From: an uncultured Frankineae bacterium
GTDB taxonomy: Bacteria > Actinomycetota > Actinomycetes > Mycobacteriales > SCTD01
DNA length: 6,778 nucleotides
Direction of reading: 5' to 3'
NCBI GenBank assembly: GCA_902805805.1
Contig: CADCUE010000292.1
Coordinates: 1-6,778 of the forward strand
Position numbers and translations under genes: made by a program. Each line of letters starts with the position of its first letter. The stretch's first letter is position 1. Shown here in pieces: positions 1 to 6,393 of this stretch. The notes beneath the pieces were generated by a model. The model was not told the DNA's origin and searched no databases. It was given only the letters and a program-made list of their open reading frames with translations.

Positions 1-606
1 CGGGCCGGCGCCCGCGTGCGCGGCATCCAGCGCCGCCTCGGCGGGATCGAGCCCGAGAGCGGCACGGCCTACCGGGTGGACGATCCCGCGCTGCTGCGCT
101 GGGTGCACTGCGTCGAGGTCGAGTCGTTCCTGTCCACGGCGGTGCGCTCCGGGCTGCGGCTGTCGGACGCCGAGCGCGACCGCTACTACACCGAGCAGCT
201 GCGCAGCGCCGAGCTCGTCGGCCTCGACACCGCGACCGTGCCGTCGACGGTCGGCCAGATGGCGACGTACTTCCGCGACGTGCAGCCGCAGCTGCGCGTG
301 ACCGCGGGCGCGCGCGAGGCCGCGCGGTTCGTGCTGTGGCCGCCGATGCCGGCCCTCGTCCAGCTCGGGACGCCGGCCCGTCCGGCCTGGGTCGCGGTCG
401 CGACGGCCGCCTTCGCCATGCTGCCGCGCTGGGCCCGGCGCATGTACTCGCTGCCCGGCCTGCCGACCACCGACGTCGCGGCGACCGCAGCAGGGCTGGC
501 CCTGCGCACCGGCCTGCTCGTCGTGCCGGACGCGCTGCGGGCCGGCCCCCACCTCAAGGACGCCCGCGCGCGCCTCGACGGGAAGTCGGTGGCGCCGGCC
601 CCCTGA
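1..606 (+). CDS. MpaB/DUF2236-family putative oxygenase, 5' partial
   Basis: The reading frame is open from the first base, so the true start lies upstream; 201 codons plus a TGA stop are visible. The protein resembles the oxygenase MpaB family (DUF2236), relatives of the latex-clearing rubber oxygenase, which are thought to be haem proteins acting on hydrophobic substrates. The visible landmarks follow the family order: a VRGIQRRLGG segment, then YRVDDPALLRWVHCVEVESF with the conserved WVH histidine (residue 36 counted from base 1), then LSDAERDRYYTEQLRSAELVG, and a later PPMPALVQLG segment. A GTG at base 16 could be read as a start, but the conserved family sequence already begins before it, so truncation by the window edge is the better explanation. 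The substrate cannot be told. The GNAT gene follows after 21 bp on the same strand. Family assignment is confident; biochemical function is not. Confidence 0.85.
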   Translation, partial: RAGARVRGIQRRLGGIEPESGTAYRVDDPALLRWVHCVEVESFLSTAVRSGLRLSDAERDRYYTEQLRSAELVGLDTATVPSTVGQMATYFRDVQPQLRVTAGAREAARFVLWPPMPALVQLGTPARPAWVAVATAAFAMLPRWARRMYSLPGLPTTDVAATAAGLALRTGLLVVPDALRAGPHLKDARARLDGKSVAPAP

Positions 607-627
607 GCGCTGGCAGGCTCGTCCGCC

Positions 628-1515
628 ATGACCGGGACGACGCTCACGACCCGGCCGGCTCGCCGCGACGACCTCGACGCGGTGACCGGCCTCTACTGCG
701 CCTACGACGCCGCGGTGCGCGGCTTCGTCGACACCGAGCCGGACGACGTCCTGCGCGACTGGGACGAGCCGGGCTTCGACCTCGCGACCGGCACCCTGGT
801 CCTGGAGGAGGACGGCCGGGTCGTCGGCTACGCGGTCCGCAGCGGCCGCGACGCCGACTCGGTCGCCGACCTCAGCCGGCGCGACGCCGGGCTCGAGGAG
901 CGCCTGCTCGCCTGGCTCGAGGAGTTCGGCCCACCGCTGCAGCACTACTGCCCCGACGCCGACCCGCCCCTGGACGCGCTGTTCGCCCGGCGCGGCTGGA
1001 CCGCGGCCCGGCGCTTCTGGCGGATGCGGCGCGAGCTCGACGCGCCGAGCCCGGAGCCCGCCTGGCCGGCGGGGGTGCAGGTGCACGACCTGCGGCGGCC
1101 CGACGACGAGCGTCCCGTGCACGCGCTCGTGCAGCGCTGCTTCAGCGAGATCGGCGGCGAGCACGAGCGGCCCTTCGAGCAGTGGGCGTCCTACCTGCTC
1201 GACGCCGAGCGCTTCGACCCCGCGCTGTGCCTCGTCGCCACCGCCGGCGGGCAGGTCGTCGGGGCCGCGCTCGGCCAGGAGAACCCCGACTACGGCTTCG
1301 TCCGCCAGCTCGCCGTCGACCCGGCCCACCGCGGCCGCGGGCTGGCGCTGGCGCTGCTGCACGAGTCGTTCCGCCGGCACCGGGAGCGGGGGCTGCCCGC
1401 CACGGTGCTCGGCGTCGACGCGGGCAACCCGACGGGGGCGCTGGCGCTGTACGAGAAGGCCGGCATGCGGGTCGTGGAGCAGTTCACCCGCTGGGAGTGG
1501 GACGTCACCGACTGA
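628..1515 (+). CDS. GNAT-family N-acetyltransferase with two GNAT-like halves
   Basis: This 295-residue protein is about twice the size of a single GNAT domain, and its halves look like tandem GNAT folds that transfer an acetyl group from acetyl-CoA. The C-terminal half (about 148-295) is intact: motif A reads VRQLAVDPAHRGRGLALALL (225-244), with the acetyl-CoA pyrophosphate-binding loop RGRGLA at 235-240. It is followed by VDAGNPTGALALYEKAGM (263-280), the usual motif B region. The N-terminal half (about 5-137) has the TTRPARRDDLDAV opening and the strand LVLEEDGRVVGYAV, but no RGxGxG/A loop, so it is probably catalytically dead or structural. The layout recalls mycothiol synthase MshD, which is also a tandem GNAT, but no MshD-specific feature was recognised and the acceptor is unknown. 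The ATG start fits the N-terminal domain boundary. Only a weak ribosome-binding site (GGCAGG, about 10 nt upstream) is visible. Confidence 0.9.
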   Translation: MTGTTLTTRPARRDDLDAVTGLYCAYDAAVRGFVDTEPDDVLRDWDEPGFDLATGTLVLEEDGRVVGYAVRSGRDADSVADLSRRDAGLEERLLAWLEEFGPPLQHYCPDADPPLDALFARRGWTAARRFWRMRRELDAPSPEPAWPAGVQVHDLRRPDDERPVHALVQRCFSEIGGEHERPFEQWASYLLDAERFDPALCLVATAGGQVVGAALGQENPDYGFVRQLAVDPAHRGRGLALALLHESFRRHRERGLPATVLGVDAGNPTGALALYEKAGMRVVEQFTRWEWDVTD

Positions 1516-1525
1516 CCGCCCGCCC

Positions 1526-2176
1526 GTGGGGCAGCATGCCCTGGTGGCAGAGGCAGAGCTGACCGGTCTCGCGGGCGTCGCCACCGACGTCATGGACGCG
1601 CTGGGGGAGATCGGCGTCGGCGTGCTGGTGCTCGCCGAGAACGTCTTCCCGCCCATCCCCAGCGAGGTGGTGCTGCCGCTCGCGGGCTACCTCGCCTCCC
1701 GTGGGCGCATGGACCTCACGCTGGTCATCGTCGCGGCCACCGTCGGCTCGGTGCTCGGCGCGCTGCTGCTCTACGAGGCCGGGGCGCGGGTCGGCCGGCG
1801 CCGGCTGCGCCGCTTCGTGGACTGGATGCCGCTGCTCGAGGGCGAGGACCTCGACAAGGCCGAGTCGTGGTTCGCCCGACACGGCCAGGCGTCGGTGCTG
1901 CTCGGCCGGTGCATCCCGGTCGTCCGCAGCCTGATCTCCGTGCCGGCCGGGGTCGAGGAGATGCCGCGCTGGCGCTTCCTGGTCCTGACGGCGATCGGCA
2001 GCGGTGCCTGGAACGCCGTCTTCGTCGGCACCGGCTACGCGCTGGGCGCGCAGTTCGAGCAGGTCGAGCGCTACAGCGGCTGGCTCAACACGGCGGTCTA
2101 CGTCGCCATCGTCGTGTCCCTGCTGCTCGGCCTGCGCCGGGCGCTGCGGCGCCGACGTTCGCAACGGGCCGCCTAG
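1526..2176 (+). CDS. DedA-family integral membrane protein (VTT domain)
   Basis: This is a 216-residue polytopic inner-membrane protein of the DedA/VTT (SNARE-associated) family. Members are implicated in lipid-carrier or phospholipid translocation and membrane homeostasis. Diagnostic motifs are visible: ENVFPPIPSEVVLPLAGYLA at 38-57, with acidic residues E38 and E47 flanking the re-entrant FPPIP segment; GRCIPVVRSLISVPAG at 127-142, with the conserved arginines R128 and R134; and GSGAWNAVFVGTGYALG at 158-174. Hydrophobic segments lie at about 29-58, 64-83, 151-174 and 188-203, and the C-terminus is very basic (RRALRRRRSQR), expected to stay in the cytoplasm. The start is uncertain: the GTG at 1526 gives the longest form, but no good ribosome-binding site precedes it. 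In-frame GTG 1544 and ATG 1592 would also keep every conserved motif. It lies 10 bp after the GNAT gene, and its stop interlocks with the stop of the convergent kinase gene. No substrate can be named. Confidence 0.92.
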   Translation: MGQHALVAEAELTGLAGVATDVMDALGEIGVGVLVLAENVFPPIPSEVVLPLAGYLASRGRMDLTLVIVAATVGSVLGALLLYEAGARVGRRRLRRFVDWMPLLEGEDLDKAESWFARHGQASVLLGRCIPVVRSLISVPAGVEEMPRWRFLVLTAIGSGAWNAVFVGTGYALGAQFEQVERYSGWLNTAVYVAIVVSLLLGLRRALRRRRSQRAA

Positions 2177-3531
2177 GACCGCACCGCCGGCAGGCGCACC
2201 CGCAGGCGCGCGCCACCGGCCGGGGACGCCTCCGCCGCGACCGTCCCCCCGGCCGCCACGACCAGCTCCCGCACGATCGCCAGCCCGAGGCCGGTGCCGC
2301 CGGCGTCCCTCGTCCGCGGGGTGTCGAGCCGGTGGAAGCGGTCGAACACCCGCTCGCGCTCGCCCTCGGGGATGCCCGGGCCGTCGTCGTCGACGAGCAG
2401 CTCGACCGGGTCGCCCGGACGCACCGTCAGCGCGACGGTGCCCGTCGCGTGGCGCAGGGCGTTGTCGACGAGGTTGCGCACCACCCGCACCAGCGCGTCG
2501 GGGTCGGCGACGACGCGTGCGTCCGCCAGGTCGAGCACGACCCCGTCGGGCGCCAGCTCGCGGACCACCTGGGCGAGGTCGACCTCCCGCACCCGGCCCC
2601 CTCGGGTCGGCGGCGCCCCGGCGTCGAGCCGGGCCAGCAGGAGCAGGTCGTCGACGAGGCGCGCCATGCGCAGCACCTCCTCGTGCGCCGTGGCCAGCGT
2701 CGCCTCGGGACCCGCCGGGTCCGGGTGCACCAGGGCGACCTCGAGCACGGTGCGCAGGACGGCGAGCGGGCTGCGCAGCTCGTGGGCGGCGTCGGCGACG
2801 AAGGCGCGCTGCCGGGCGCCGCCGGCCTCGAGCCGGTCCAGCATGCCGTTGAGCGTCTCGGCGAGGCGGCGCACCTCGTCCTCCGCGGCGGGCACCGGCA
2901 GGCGCCGCGACGGGTCGGCGGCGGTCACCGCCTCAGCGCCCGCGCGCAGCTGCTCGACGGGCCGCAGCGTCCGGCCGACGGTGAGCCAGACTCCGGCCGC
3001 GGAGGCGAGCAGCAGCAGCGGCAGCCCGACGAGCAGCGCACCCCGGACGAGGCGCAGCGGGTCGTCGACCGCCGTGACGGGGATCGCCGCCAGCACCACC
3101 GGACCCCGGTCGGTGCGGCGCACGAGCACGCGCAGGCGGTCGCCGTAGCCGACCCGGTCGCCCTCGACGACGACGGCCTCGTCGCCCTGCACGGCGCGCT
3201 CGACCTCCGCCGGGCTCAGCAGCGGCACGGCGCGGCTCGCGCCCGTCGACGCGGCGAGCACGGCGCCGTCCGGCTCGAGGACCTGCACGAGCACCGTCGG
3301 GTCGACCGACGGCAGCAGCGACGGCAGCCGCCCCTCCCCGACGAGCCGCTCGACCTCGTCGACCCGTGCCCGGGCCCGCTCGTCGCCGGCGTCGGTCAGC
3401 CCGGCGCGCAGGACCGTCACGAGCAGCACCGCGCCGGCGGCGAGCGCGACGGCCACCGCCGCCCCGGCCAGCACGGTCACGCGCGACTGCAGGCCCGTGC
3501 GCGACCACCGGCGGCGCAGGCCGGTCAGCAC
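2173..3531 (-). CDS. Two-component sensor histidine kinase (HAMP, HisKA, HATPase_c)
   Basis: This 452-residue membrane sensor kinase is the probable partner of the adjacent regulator. Order of parts: a short basic cytoplasmic N-terminus; TM1 at about 18-41; an extracytoplasmic sensor of about 115 residues (44-160) with no cysteine; TM2 at about 161-185; a HAMP linker at about 186-238; and a dimerisation/phosphoacceptor domain with the H-box HELRSPL, phospho-accepting His250. The ATP-binding domain has N-box RNLVDNALRH (N353 and N357), G1 box DDDGPGI (381-387), F box FDRFHR (396-401) and G2 box GGTGLGLAIV (411-420). All catalytic boxes are intact, so the protein should autophosphorylate. The sensor region resembles no ligand-binding family I can name, so the signal is unknown. 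The GTG start lies 4 nt after the regulator's stop, with a GAGG ribosome-binding site inside the end of the regulator gene (3544-3541), so translation is probably coupled. Confidence 0.95.
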   Translation of the reverse strand: MLTGLRRRWSRTGLQSRVTVLAGAAVAVALAAGAVLLVTVLRAGLTDAGDERARARVDEVERLVGEGRLPSLLPSVDPTVLVQVLEPDGAVLAASTGASRAVPLLSPAEVERAVQGDEAVVVEGDRVGYGDRLRVLVRRTDRGPVVLAAIPVTAVDDPLRLVRGALLVGLPLLLLASAAGVWLTVGRTLRPVEQLRAGAEAVTAADPSRRLPVPAAEDEVRRLAETLNGMLDRLEAGGARQRAFVADAAHELRSPLAVLRTVLEVALVHPDPAGPEATLATAHEEVLRMARLVDDLLLLARLDAGAPPTRGGRVREVDLAQVVRELAPDGVVLDLADARVVADPDALVRVVRNLVDNALRHATGTVALTVRPGDPVELLVDDDGPGIPEGERERVFDRFHRLDTPRTRDAGGTGLGLAIVRELVVAAGGTVAAEASPAGGARLRVRLPAVRS

Positions 3532-3535
3532 CGGT

Positions 3536-4216
3536 CTAGGCCTCGAGGCGGTAGCCGGCGCCGCGGACGGTCGTGATCGAGCTGCGGCCGAAGGGCGCGT
3601 CGACCTTGCGGCGCAGGTAGCCGACGTAGACCTCGACGAGGTTGAGATCGGTGTCGAGGTGGGCGTCCCAGACGTGGGCGAGCAGCTCGGACTTCGAGAC
3701 GACCTCGCCCTGGCGACGCAGGAGGTACTCGAGCAGGGAGAACTCCCGGGCCGTCAGCTCGACCTCCACGTCGCCGCGGGCCACCCGGCGGGTCGCCGGG
3801 TCGAGCGAGAGGTCGCCGGCCGTCAGCACCGCCGGGCGCTGCGGGGCACCGCGTCGCAGCAGGGCGCGCAGCCGCGCGACGAGCACCACGAACGAGAACG
3901 GCTTGGTGAGGTAGTCGTCGGCGCCGACGTCGAGGGCGTCGGCCTCGTCGTGCTCGCCGTCCTTCGCCGTCAGCATCAGGACCGGCACCCAGCTGCCCTC
4001 GGCGCGCAGCGCCTGCACCACGCGGTAGCCCGACTGGCCGGGCAGCATCACGTCGAGCACGACCGCGTCGTAGTCGCCGGTGCGCGCCAGCGCCAGGCCG
4101 TCGTGACCGTCCTCGCTCAGGTCGACGGCGAAGCCCTCCGCGCGCAGCCCGCGCTGCAGCGCCGCCGCGAGCGACCGCTCGTCCTCGACCACCAGGATGC
4201 GCACGTCAGGCAGCAT
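3536..4216 (-). CDS. OmpR-family two-component response regulator
   Basis: This 226-residue DNA-binding regulator has the normal length for the OmpR/PhoB class. The receiver domain (about 5-118) has the full phosphorylation site: acidic pair E11/D12, phospho-acceptor D55 in the VVLDVMLPG segment, T83 in MLTAKDG, and K105 in DYLTKPF. The winged-helix output domain (about 130-226) shows the family hallmarks LTAREFSLLEYLLRRQGEVV, SELLAHVWD, VEVYVGYLRRKVD and the C-terminal TTVRGAGYRLE wing. It is the first gene of a two-gene operon with the kinase, which starts 4 bp downstream. The ATG at 4216 is preferred because the receiver domain begins within a few residues; a GTG four codons later is possible, and no strong ribosome-binding site is seen for either. 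A CTCAGG direct repeat lies 31-47 bp upstream of this start and is also upstream of the divergent RseB-like gene. Control of both directions by this regulator is therefore plausible (inference). Confidence 0.96.
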   Translation of the reverse strand: MLPDVRILVVEDERSLAAALQRGLRAEGFAVDLSEDGHDGLALARTGDYDAVVLDVMLPGQSGYRVVQALRAEGSWVPVLMLTAKDGEHDEADALDVGADDYLTKPFSFVVLVARLRALLRRGAPQRPAVLTAGDLSLDPATRRVARGDVEVELTAREFSLLEYLLRRQGEVVSKSELLAHVWDAHLDTDLNLVEVYVGYLRRKVDAPFGRSSITTVRGAGYRLEA

Positions 4217-4246
4217 GCCCGAGCCGCGTCGCGGGGGCCGGTCGTC

Positions 4247-4263
4247 CTCAGGCGGCTCTCAGG
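4247..4263. promoter_or_regulatory. Candidate response-regulator operator: CTCAGG-N5-CTCAGG direct repeat
   Basis: Two identical hexamers, CTCAGG at 4247-4252 and at 4258-4263, are repeated with an 11-bp period, placing them on the same face of the helix. OmpR/PhoB-type regulators bind as head-to-tail dimers to direct repeats with this spacing, and a gene for such a regulator starts 31 bp to the left. The site lies in the 96-bp divergent intergenic region (4217-4312), so it could control both the regulator-kinase operon and the RseB-like/ABC operon. The operator role is inferred from geometry and position. Confidence 0.5.
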
Positions 4264-4273
4264 GACCGCGTCG

Positions 4274-4279
4274 CACACT
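4274..4279 (+). promoter_or_regulatory. Weak candidate -10 element for the RseB-like/ABC operon
   Basis: The hexamer CACACT begins 10 bp after the right-hand CTCAGG repeat and lies about 33 bp before the chosen GTG start at 4313. In PhoB-type activated promoters the direct repeat replaces the -35 element and sits about 10 bp upstream of the -10, so the spacing fits. The hexamer itself matches the TANNNT consensus poorly (A at position 2 and T at position 6 only), and no -35 element is visible. This call rests on spacing rather than sequence. Confidence 0.22.
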
Positions 4280-4300
4280 GGGCGGGCACTCCCGACCCGA

Positions 4301-4306
4301 GAGGTG
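4301..4306 (+). promoter_or_regulatory. Ribosome-binding site that decides the RseB-like start
   Basis: GAGGTG, continuing as GAGGTGA, is a strong complement to the 3' end of 16S rRNA and lies 6 nt before the GTG at 4313. The competing in-frame GTG at 4304 is inside this element and has no comparable site upstream, so 4313 is the better start. Confidence 0.75.
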
Positions 4307-4312
4307 ACCGCC

Positions 4313-5410
4313 GTGGTCTCCACCGCCCTGTCCCGCCGCCTGAAGCTCGCCGCCCCCGTCCTCGCCGTCGGCGTGGTCGCCGCGGGCGTCACCGTGCCGC
4401 GCCTCGCCGACGCCGCCGACGCCTCGGCCGCCCTGCCCCCGCGCACCGCCGCGCAGCTGCTCGAGGACGTGTCGCAGGCCGACGTCGAGGGCCTGTCCGG
4501 CACCGTCGTCGCGACCAGCCGCCTCGGCCTCCCCGAGCTGCCGTCGGACGGCGGCGGCGGCAGCGCCGTCTCGCTCACCGGTCTGCTGTCGGGCTCCACC
4601 ACGGCCCGCGTCTGGAAGGCCGGCGACGACCGGTCCCGCGTGGCGGTCGACGCGCCGTTCGCCGAGTACGACGTCGTGCGCGACCGCACCGACGTCTGGA
4701 CCTTCGACAGCGCCTCGTCCGACGTCACCCACCTCGTGCTGCCCGAGGGCACCGAGCAGCCGACCGCGCCCGAGCCGTCGGGCACCGCGACCCCGCAGGA
4801 CGTCGCCGAGCGGCTGCTGTCGTACGTCGAGCCGACCACGACCGTCACGGTCGGGCGGGCCGAGGAGGTCGCCGGGCGCGCCGCCTACGAGCTCGTCCTC
4901 GAGCCCAAGGACAAGGGCACGCTCGTCGACGAGGTGCGCCTGGCGGTCGACGGCGAGACCAAGGTGCCGCTGCGCGTGCAGGCGTTCGGCGTCGGCCAGA
5001 CCGAGCCGGCCGTCGAGGTGGCCTTCACCTCCGTCCGCTTCGCGGTGCCGGACGACTCCGTCTTCGCCTTCACCCCGCCCGCCGGCTCGACCGTCACCGA
5101 GCGCTCGCTCGAGGACCTCGCCGGAGCGGGAGCGCCGAAGGCGGCGCCCGAGGCCGCACCCGACGCGAGCGCGCCGGCCGCGCCGCCTGTCCTGCCGCAG
5201 GTGCACGGCAGCGGCTGGTCCACCGTCGTCGAGGTGAGCGGCGTCGAGCTCCCCGAGGACGCGCAGGGCCTGCTCGGCCAGCTCACGAAGCAGGTCGCCG
5301 GCGGCCGCGCGATCACCAGCGCGCTGGTGTCGGTGCTGTTCACCGACGACGGCCGCATGCTCGTCGGCTCCGTCCCGACGGACCGGCTCGTCACGCTGGC
5401 CTCGCAGTGA
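4313..5410 (+). CDS. Exported RseB/LolA-like protein with C-terminal extra domain
   Basis: This 365-residue protein begins with SRRLKLAAPVLAVG and a hydrophobic stretch at about 12-28, then LADAADA. That is a signal peptide (possible cleavage after A34-A37) or an N-terminal anchor. There is no lipobox and no cysteine anywhere. Residues about 45-265 look like the half-barrel RseB/LolA-like fold found in actinobacterial exported proteins: repeated beta-strand segments such as GLSGTVVATSRLGLP, TTARVWKAGDDRSRVAV, DRTDVWTFDSASSDVTHLVL, AYELVLEPKDKGTLVDEVRL and a closing DSVFAFTPPAGSTV. An Ala/Pro-rich linker (271-295) leads to a compact C-terminal part (298-365) with GSGWSTVVEVSG, GGRAITSALVSVLFTDDG and MLVGSVPTDRL. 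The fold assignment comes from remembered family patterns. RseB-type domains bind lipoprotein or lipid-like signals, so a sensing or substrate-delivery role is plausible but unproven. The gene overlaps the ATPase gene by 4 bp and diverges from the two-component genes. Confidence 0.8.
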   Translation: MVSTALSRRLKLAAPVLAVGVVAAGVTVPRLADAADASAALPPRTAAQLLEDVSQADVEGLSGTVVATSRLGLPELPSDGGGGSAVSLTGLLSGSTTARVWKAGDDRSRVAVDAPFAEYDVVRDRTDVWTFDSASSDVTHLVLPEGTEQPTAPEPSGTATPQDVAERLLSYVEPTTTVTVGRAEEVAGRAAYELVLEPKDKGTLVDEVRLAVDGETKVPLRVQAFGVGQTEPAVEVAFTSVRFAVPDDSVFAFTPPAGSTVTERSLEDLAGAGAPKAAPEAAPDASAPAAPPVLPQVHGSGWSTVVEVSGVELPEDAQGLLGQLTKQVAGGRAITSALVSVLFTDDGRMLVGSVPTDRLVTLASQ

Positions 5411-6393
5411 CGGCAGCCGTCGAGGCGGCGCACCGGGTCGGTGCGCCGCCGCAGCCCGACGCCGCCGTCCGCACCACCGGCCTCACCAAGCGGTTCCGCA
5501 GCGGGCAGGTCGCCGTCGACGACCTCGAGCTGCTCGTGCCGCGCGGCAGCGTCATGGGCTTCCTCGGACCCAACGGCAGCGGCAAGACCACGACGATCCG
5601 CATGCTGCTCGGCCTGGTCACGCCGACCAGCGGCCAGGTCGAGCTGCTCGGCGAGCCGATCCCGCAGGCCAGCGCGCGGGTCCTGCCCCGCGTCGGGGCG
5701 CTCGTCGAGGGCCCGGCGTTCCACCCGTACCTGTCGGGGCGCGCCAACCTCGTGCGCCTCGACGCCGCCGACCTGACCGTCGACCGCCGCACGAGCACCG
5801 CCCGCATCGAGGCCGCGCTCGACCGCGTCGGCCTCGGCGCCGCCGCCTCCAAGCGGTTCCGCACCTACTCGCTCGGCATGAAGCAGCGCCTCGGCCTCGC
5901 CGCCGCGCTGCTGCGGCCGCGTGAGCTGTTCGTGCTCGACGAGCCGACGAACGGCCTCGACCCGCAGGGCACCCGCGAGGTCCGCACGTTGGTGCGCGAG
6001 CTCGCGGCCGAGGGCTGCACGGTGCTGGTGTCGTCCCACCTGCTCGCCGAGATCGAGCAGATGTGCGACCGCGTCACGGTCATGCGCGCCGGCCGCGTCG
6101 TCGCCGCCGGGACGCTGCAGGAGCTGGCACTGCTGGCCCGCCCGTCGGTCGTCGTCGAGACGCCCGACCTCGAGCAGGCCGTGTCGGTCCTGCGCCGCAT
6201 GGGCGCGAGCTCGGCGGGGCCGGACGCCGACGGCCTGCGCGTGCGGGCCGAGCTGCCGGACGTGCCGGTCGAGGACGTCACGCGCGCGCTCGTGCGCGCC
6301 GACGTCGCGGTGCGCGGCATCGGACGCAGCGGGCGCTCGCTCGAGGAGCTGTTCGTCGACCTGACCGGGGAGGGCTTCGATGTCGTCGGCTGA
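5407..6393 (+). CDS. ABC transporter ATP-binding protein (NatA/BcrA-like exporter class)
   Basis: This 328-residue cytoplasmic ATPase is the likely energiser of an exporter formed with the next gene. The nucleotide-binding domain spans about 21-240: Walker A GPNGSGKTT at 54-62, ABC signature YSLGMKQRL at 154-162, Walker B LFVLDEP at 174-180 with catalytic E179, D-loop NGLDPQG, and switch His211 in SSHLL. The Q-loop position is occupied by glutamate (E101 in GALVEGPAFHPYLSG), as in bacitracin- and lantibiotic-resistance type ATPases. Residues about 241-328 form the C-terminal extension common in NatA-like subunits, ending SLEELFVDLTGEGFDVVG. The GTG start lies inside a GTGA overlap with the upstream stop, a classic sign of translational coupling, and the conserved domain starts well after it. 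The family suggests drug, peptide or lipid export, but no substrate can be chosen. Confidence 0.96.
   Translation: MTAAVEAAHRVGAPPQPDAAVRTTGLTKRFRSGQVAVDDLELLVPRGSVMGFLGPNGSGKTTTIRMLLGLVTPTSGQVELLGEPIPQASARVLPRVGALVEGPAFHPYLSGRANLVRLDAADLTVDRRTSTARIEAALDRVGLGAAASKRFRTYSLGMKQRLGLAAALLRPRELFVLDEPTNGLDPQGTREVRTLVRELAAEGCTVLVSSHLLAEIEQMCDRVTVMRAGRVVAAGTLQELALLARPSVVVETPDLEQAVSVLRRMGASSAGPDADGLRVRAELPDVPVEDVTRALVRADVAVRGIGRSGRSLEELFVDLTGEGFDVVG
6367..6373 (+). promoter_or_regulatory. Ribosome-binding site for the permease
   Basis: GGGGAGG lies inside the end of the ATPase gene, 6 nt before the ATG at 6380. It supports that ATG over a second in-frame ATG at 6407, which has only a weak site before it. 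Confidence 0.7.

Noticed and set aside
628..1515. Naming the GNAT protein mycothiol synthase (mshD)
   Set aside because: The tandem layout and length are compatible, but I could not identify MshD-specific sequence and the context gives no mycothiol link.
336..1562. Open frame of 408 codons on the + strand over the oxygenase and GNAT genes
   Set aside because: It is almost entirely Arg/Ala/Gly/Pro, out of frame with two recognisable proteins.
2140..2230. GC-rich short repeats near the convergent junction as a terminator
   Set aside because: Short motifs such as GCAGGCGC recur, but no stable stem of useful length followed by T residues is seen on either strand.
1867..3576. Long open frame (569 codons) on the + strand opposite the kinase gene
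   Set aside because: The composition is Arg/Gly/Ala/Gln/His-rich with no recognisable domain, and it lies antisense to an intact kinase with all catalytic boxes. Long opposite-strand frames are expected in very GC-rich coding DNA.
4221..4258. Inverted repeat GAGCCGC / GCGGCTC in the divergent region
   Set aside because: The arms are 7 bp with a 24-bp loop and do not extend, which is easily chance at this GC content. There is no T-run to make a terminator.
3497..4312. Upstream extension of the RseB-like frame to a 637-residue protein
   Set aside because: The extension runs antisense through the response-regulator gene and has no domain, while a strong ribosome-binding site and signal peptide place the start at 4313.
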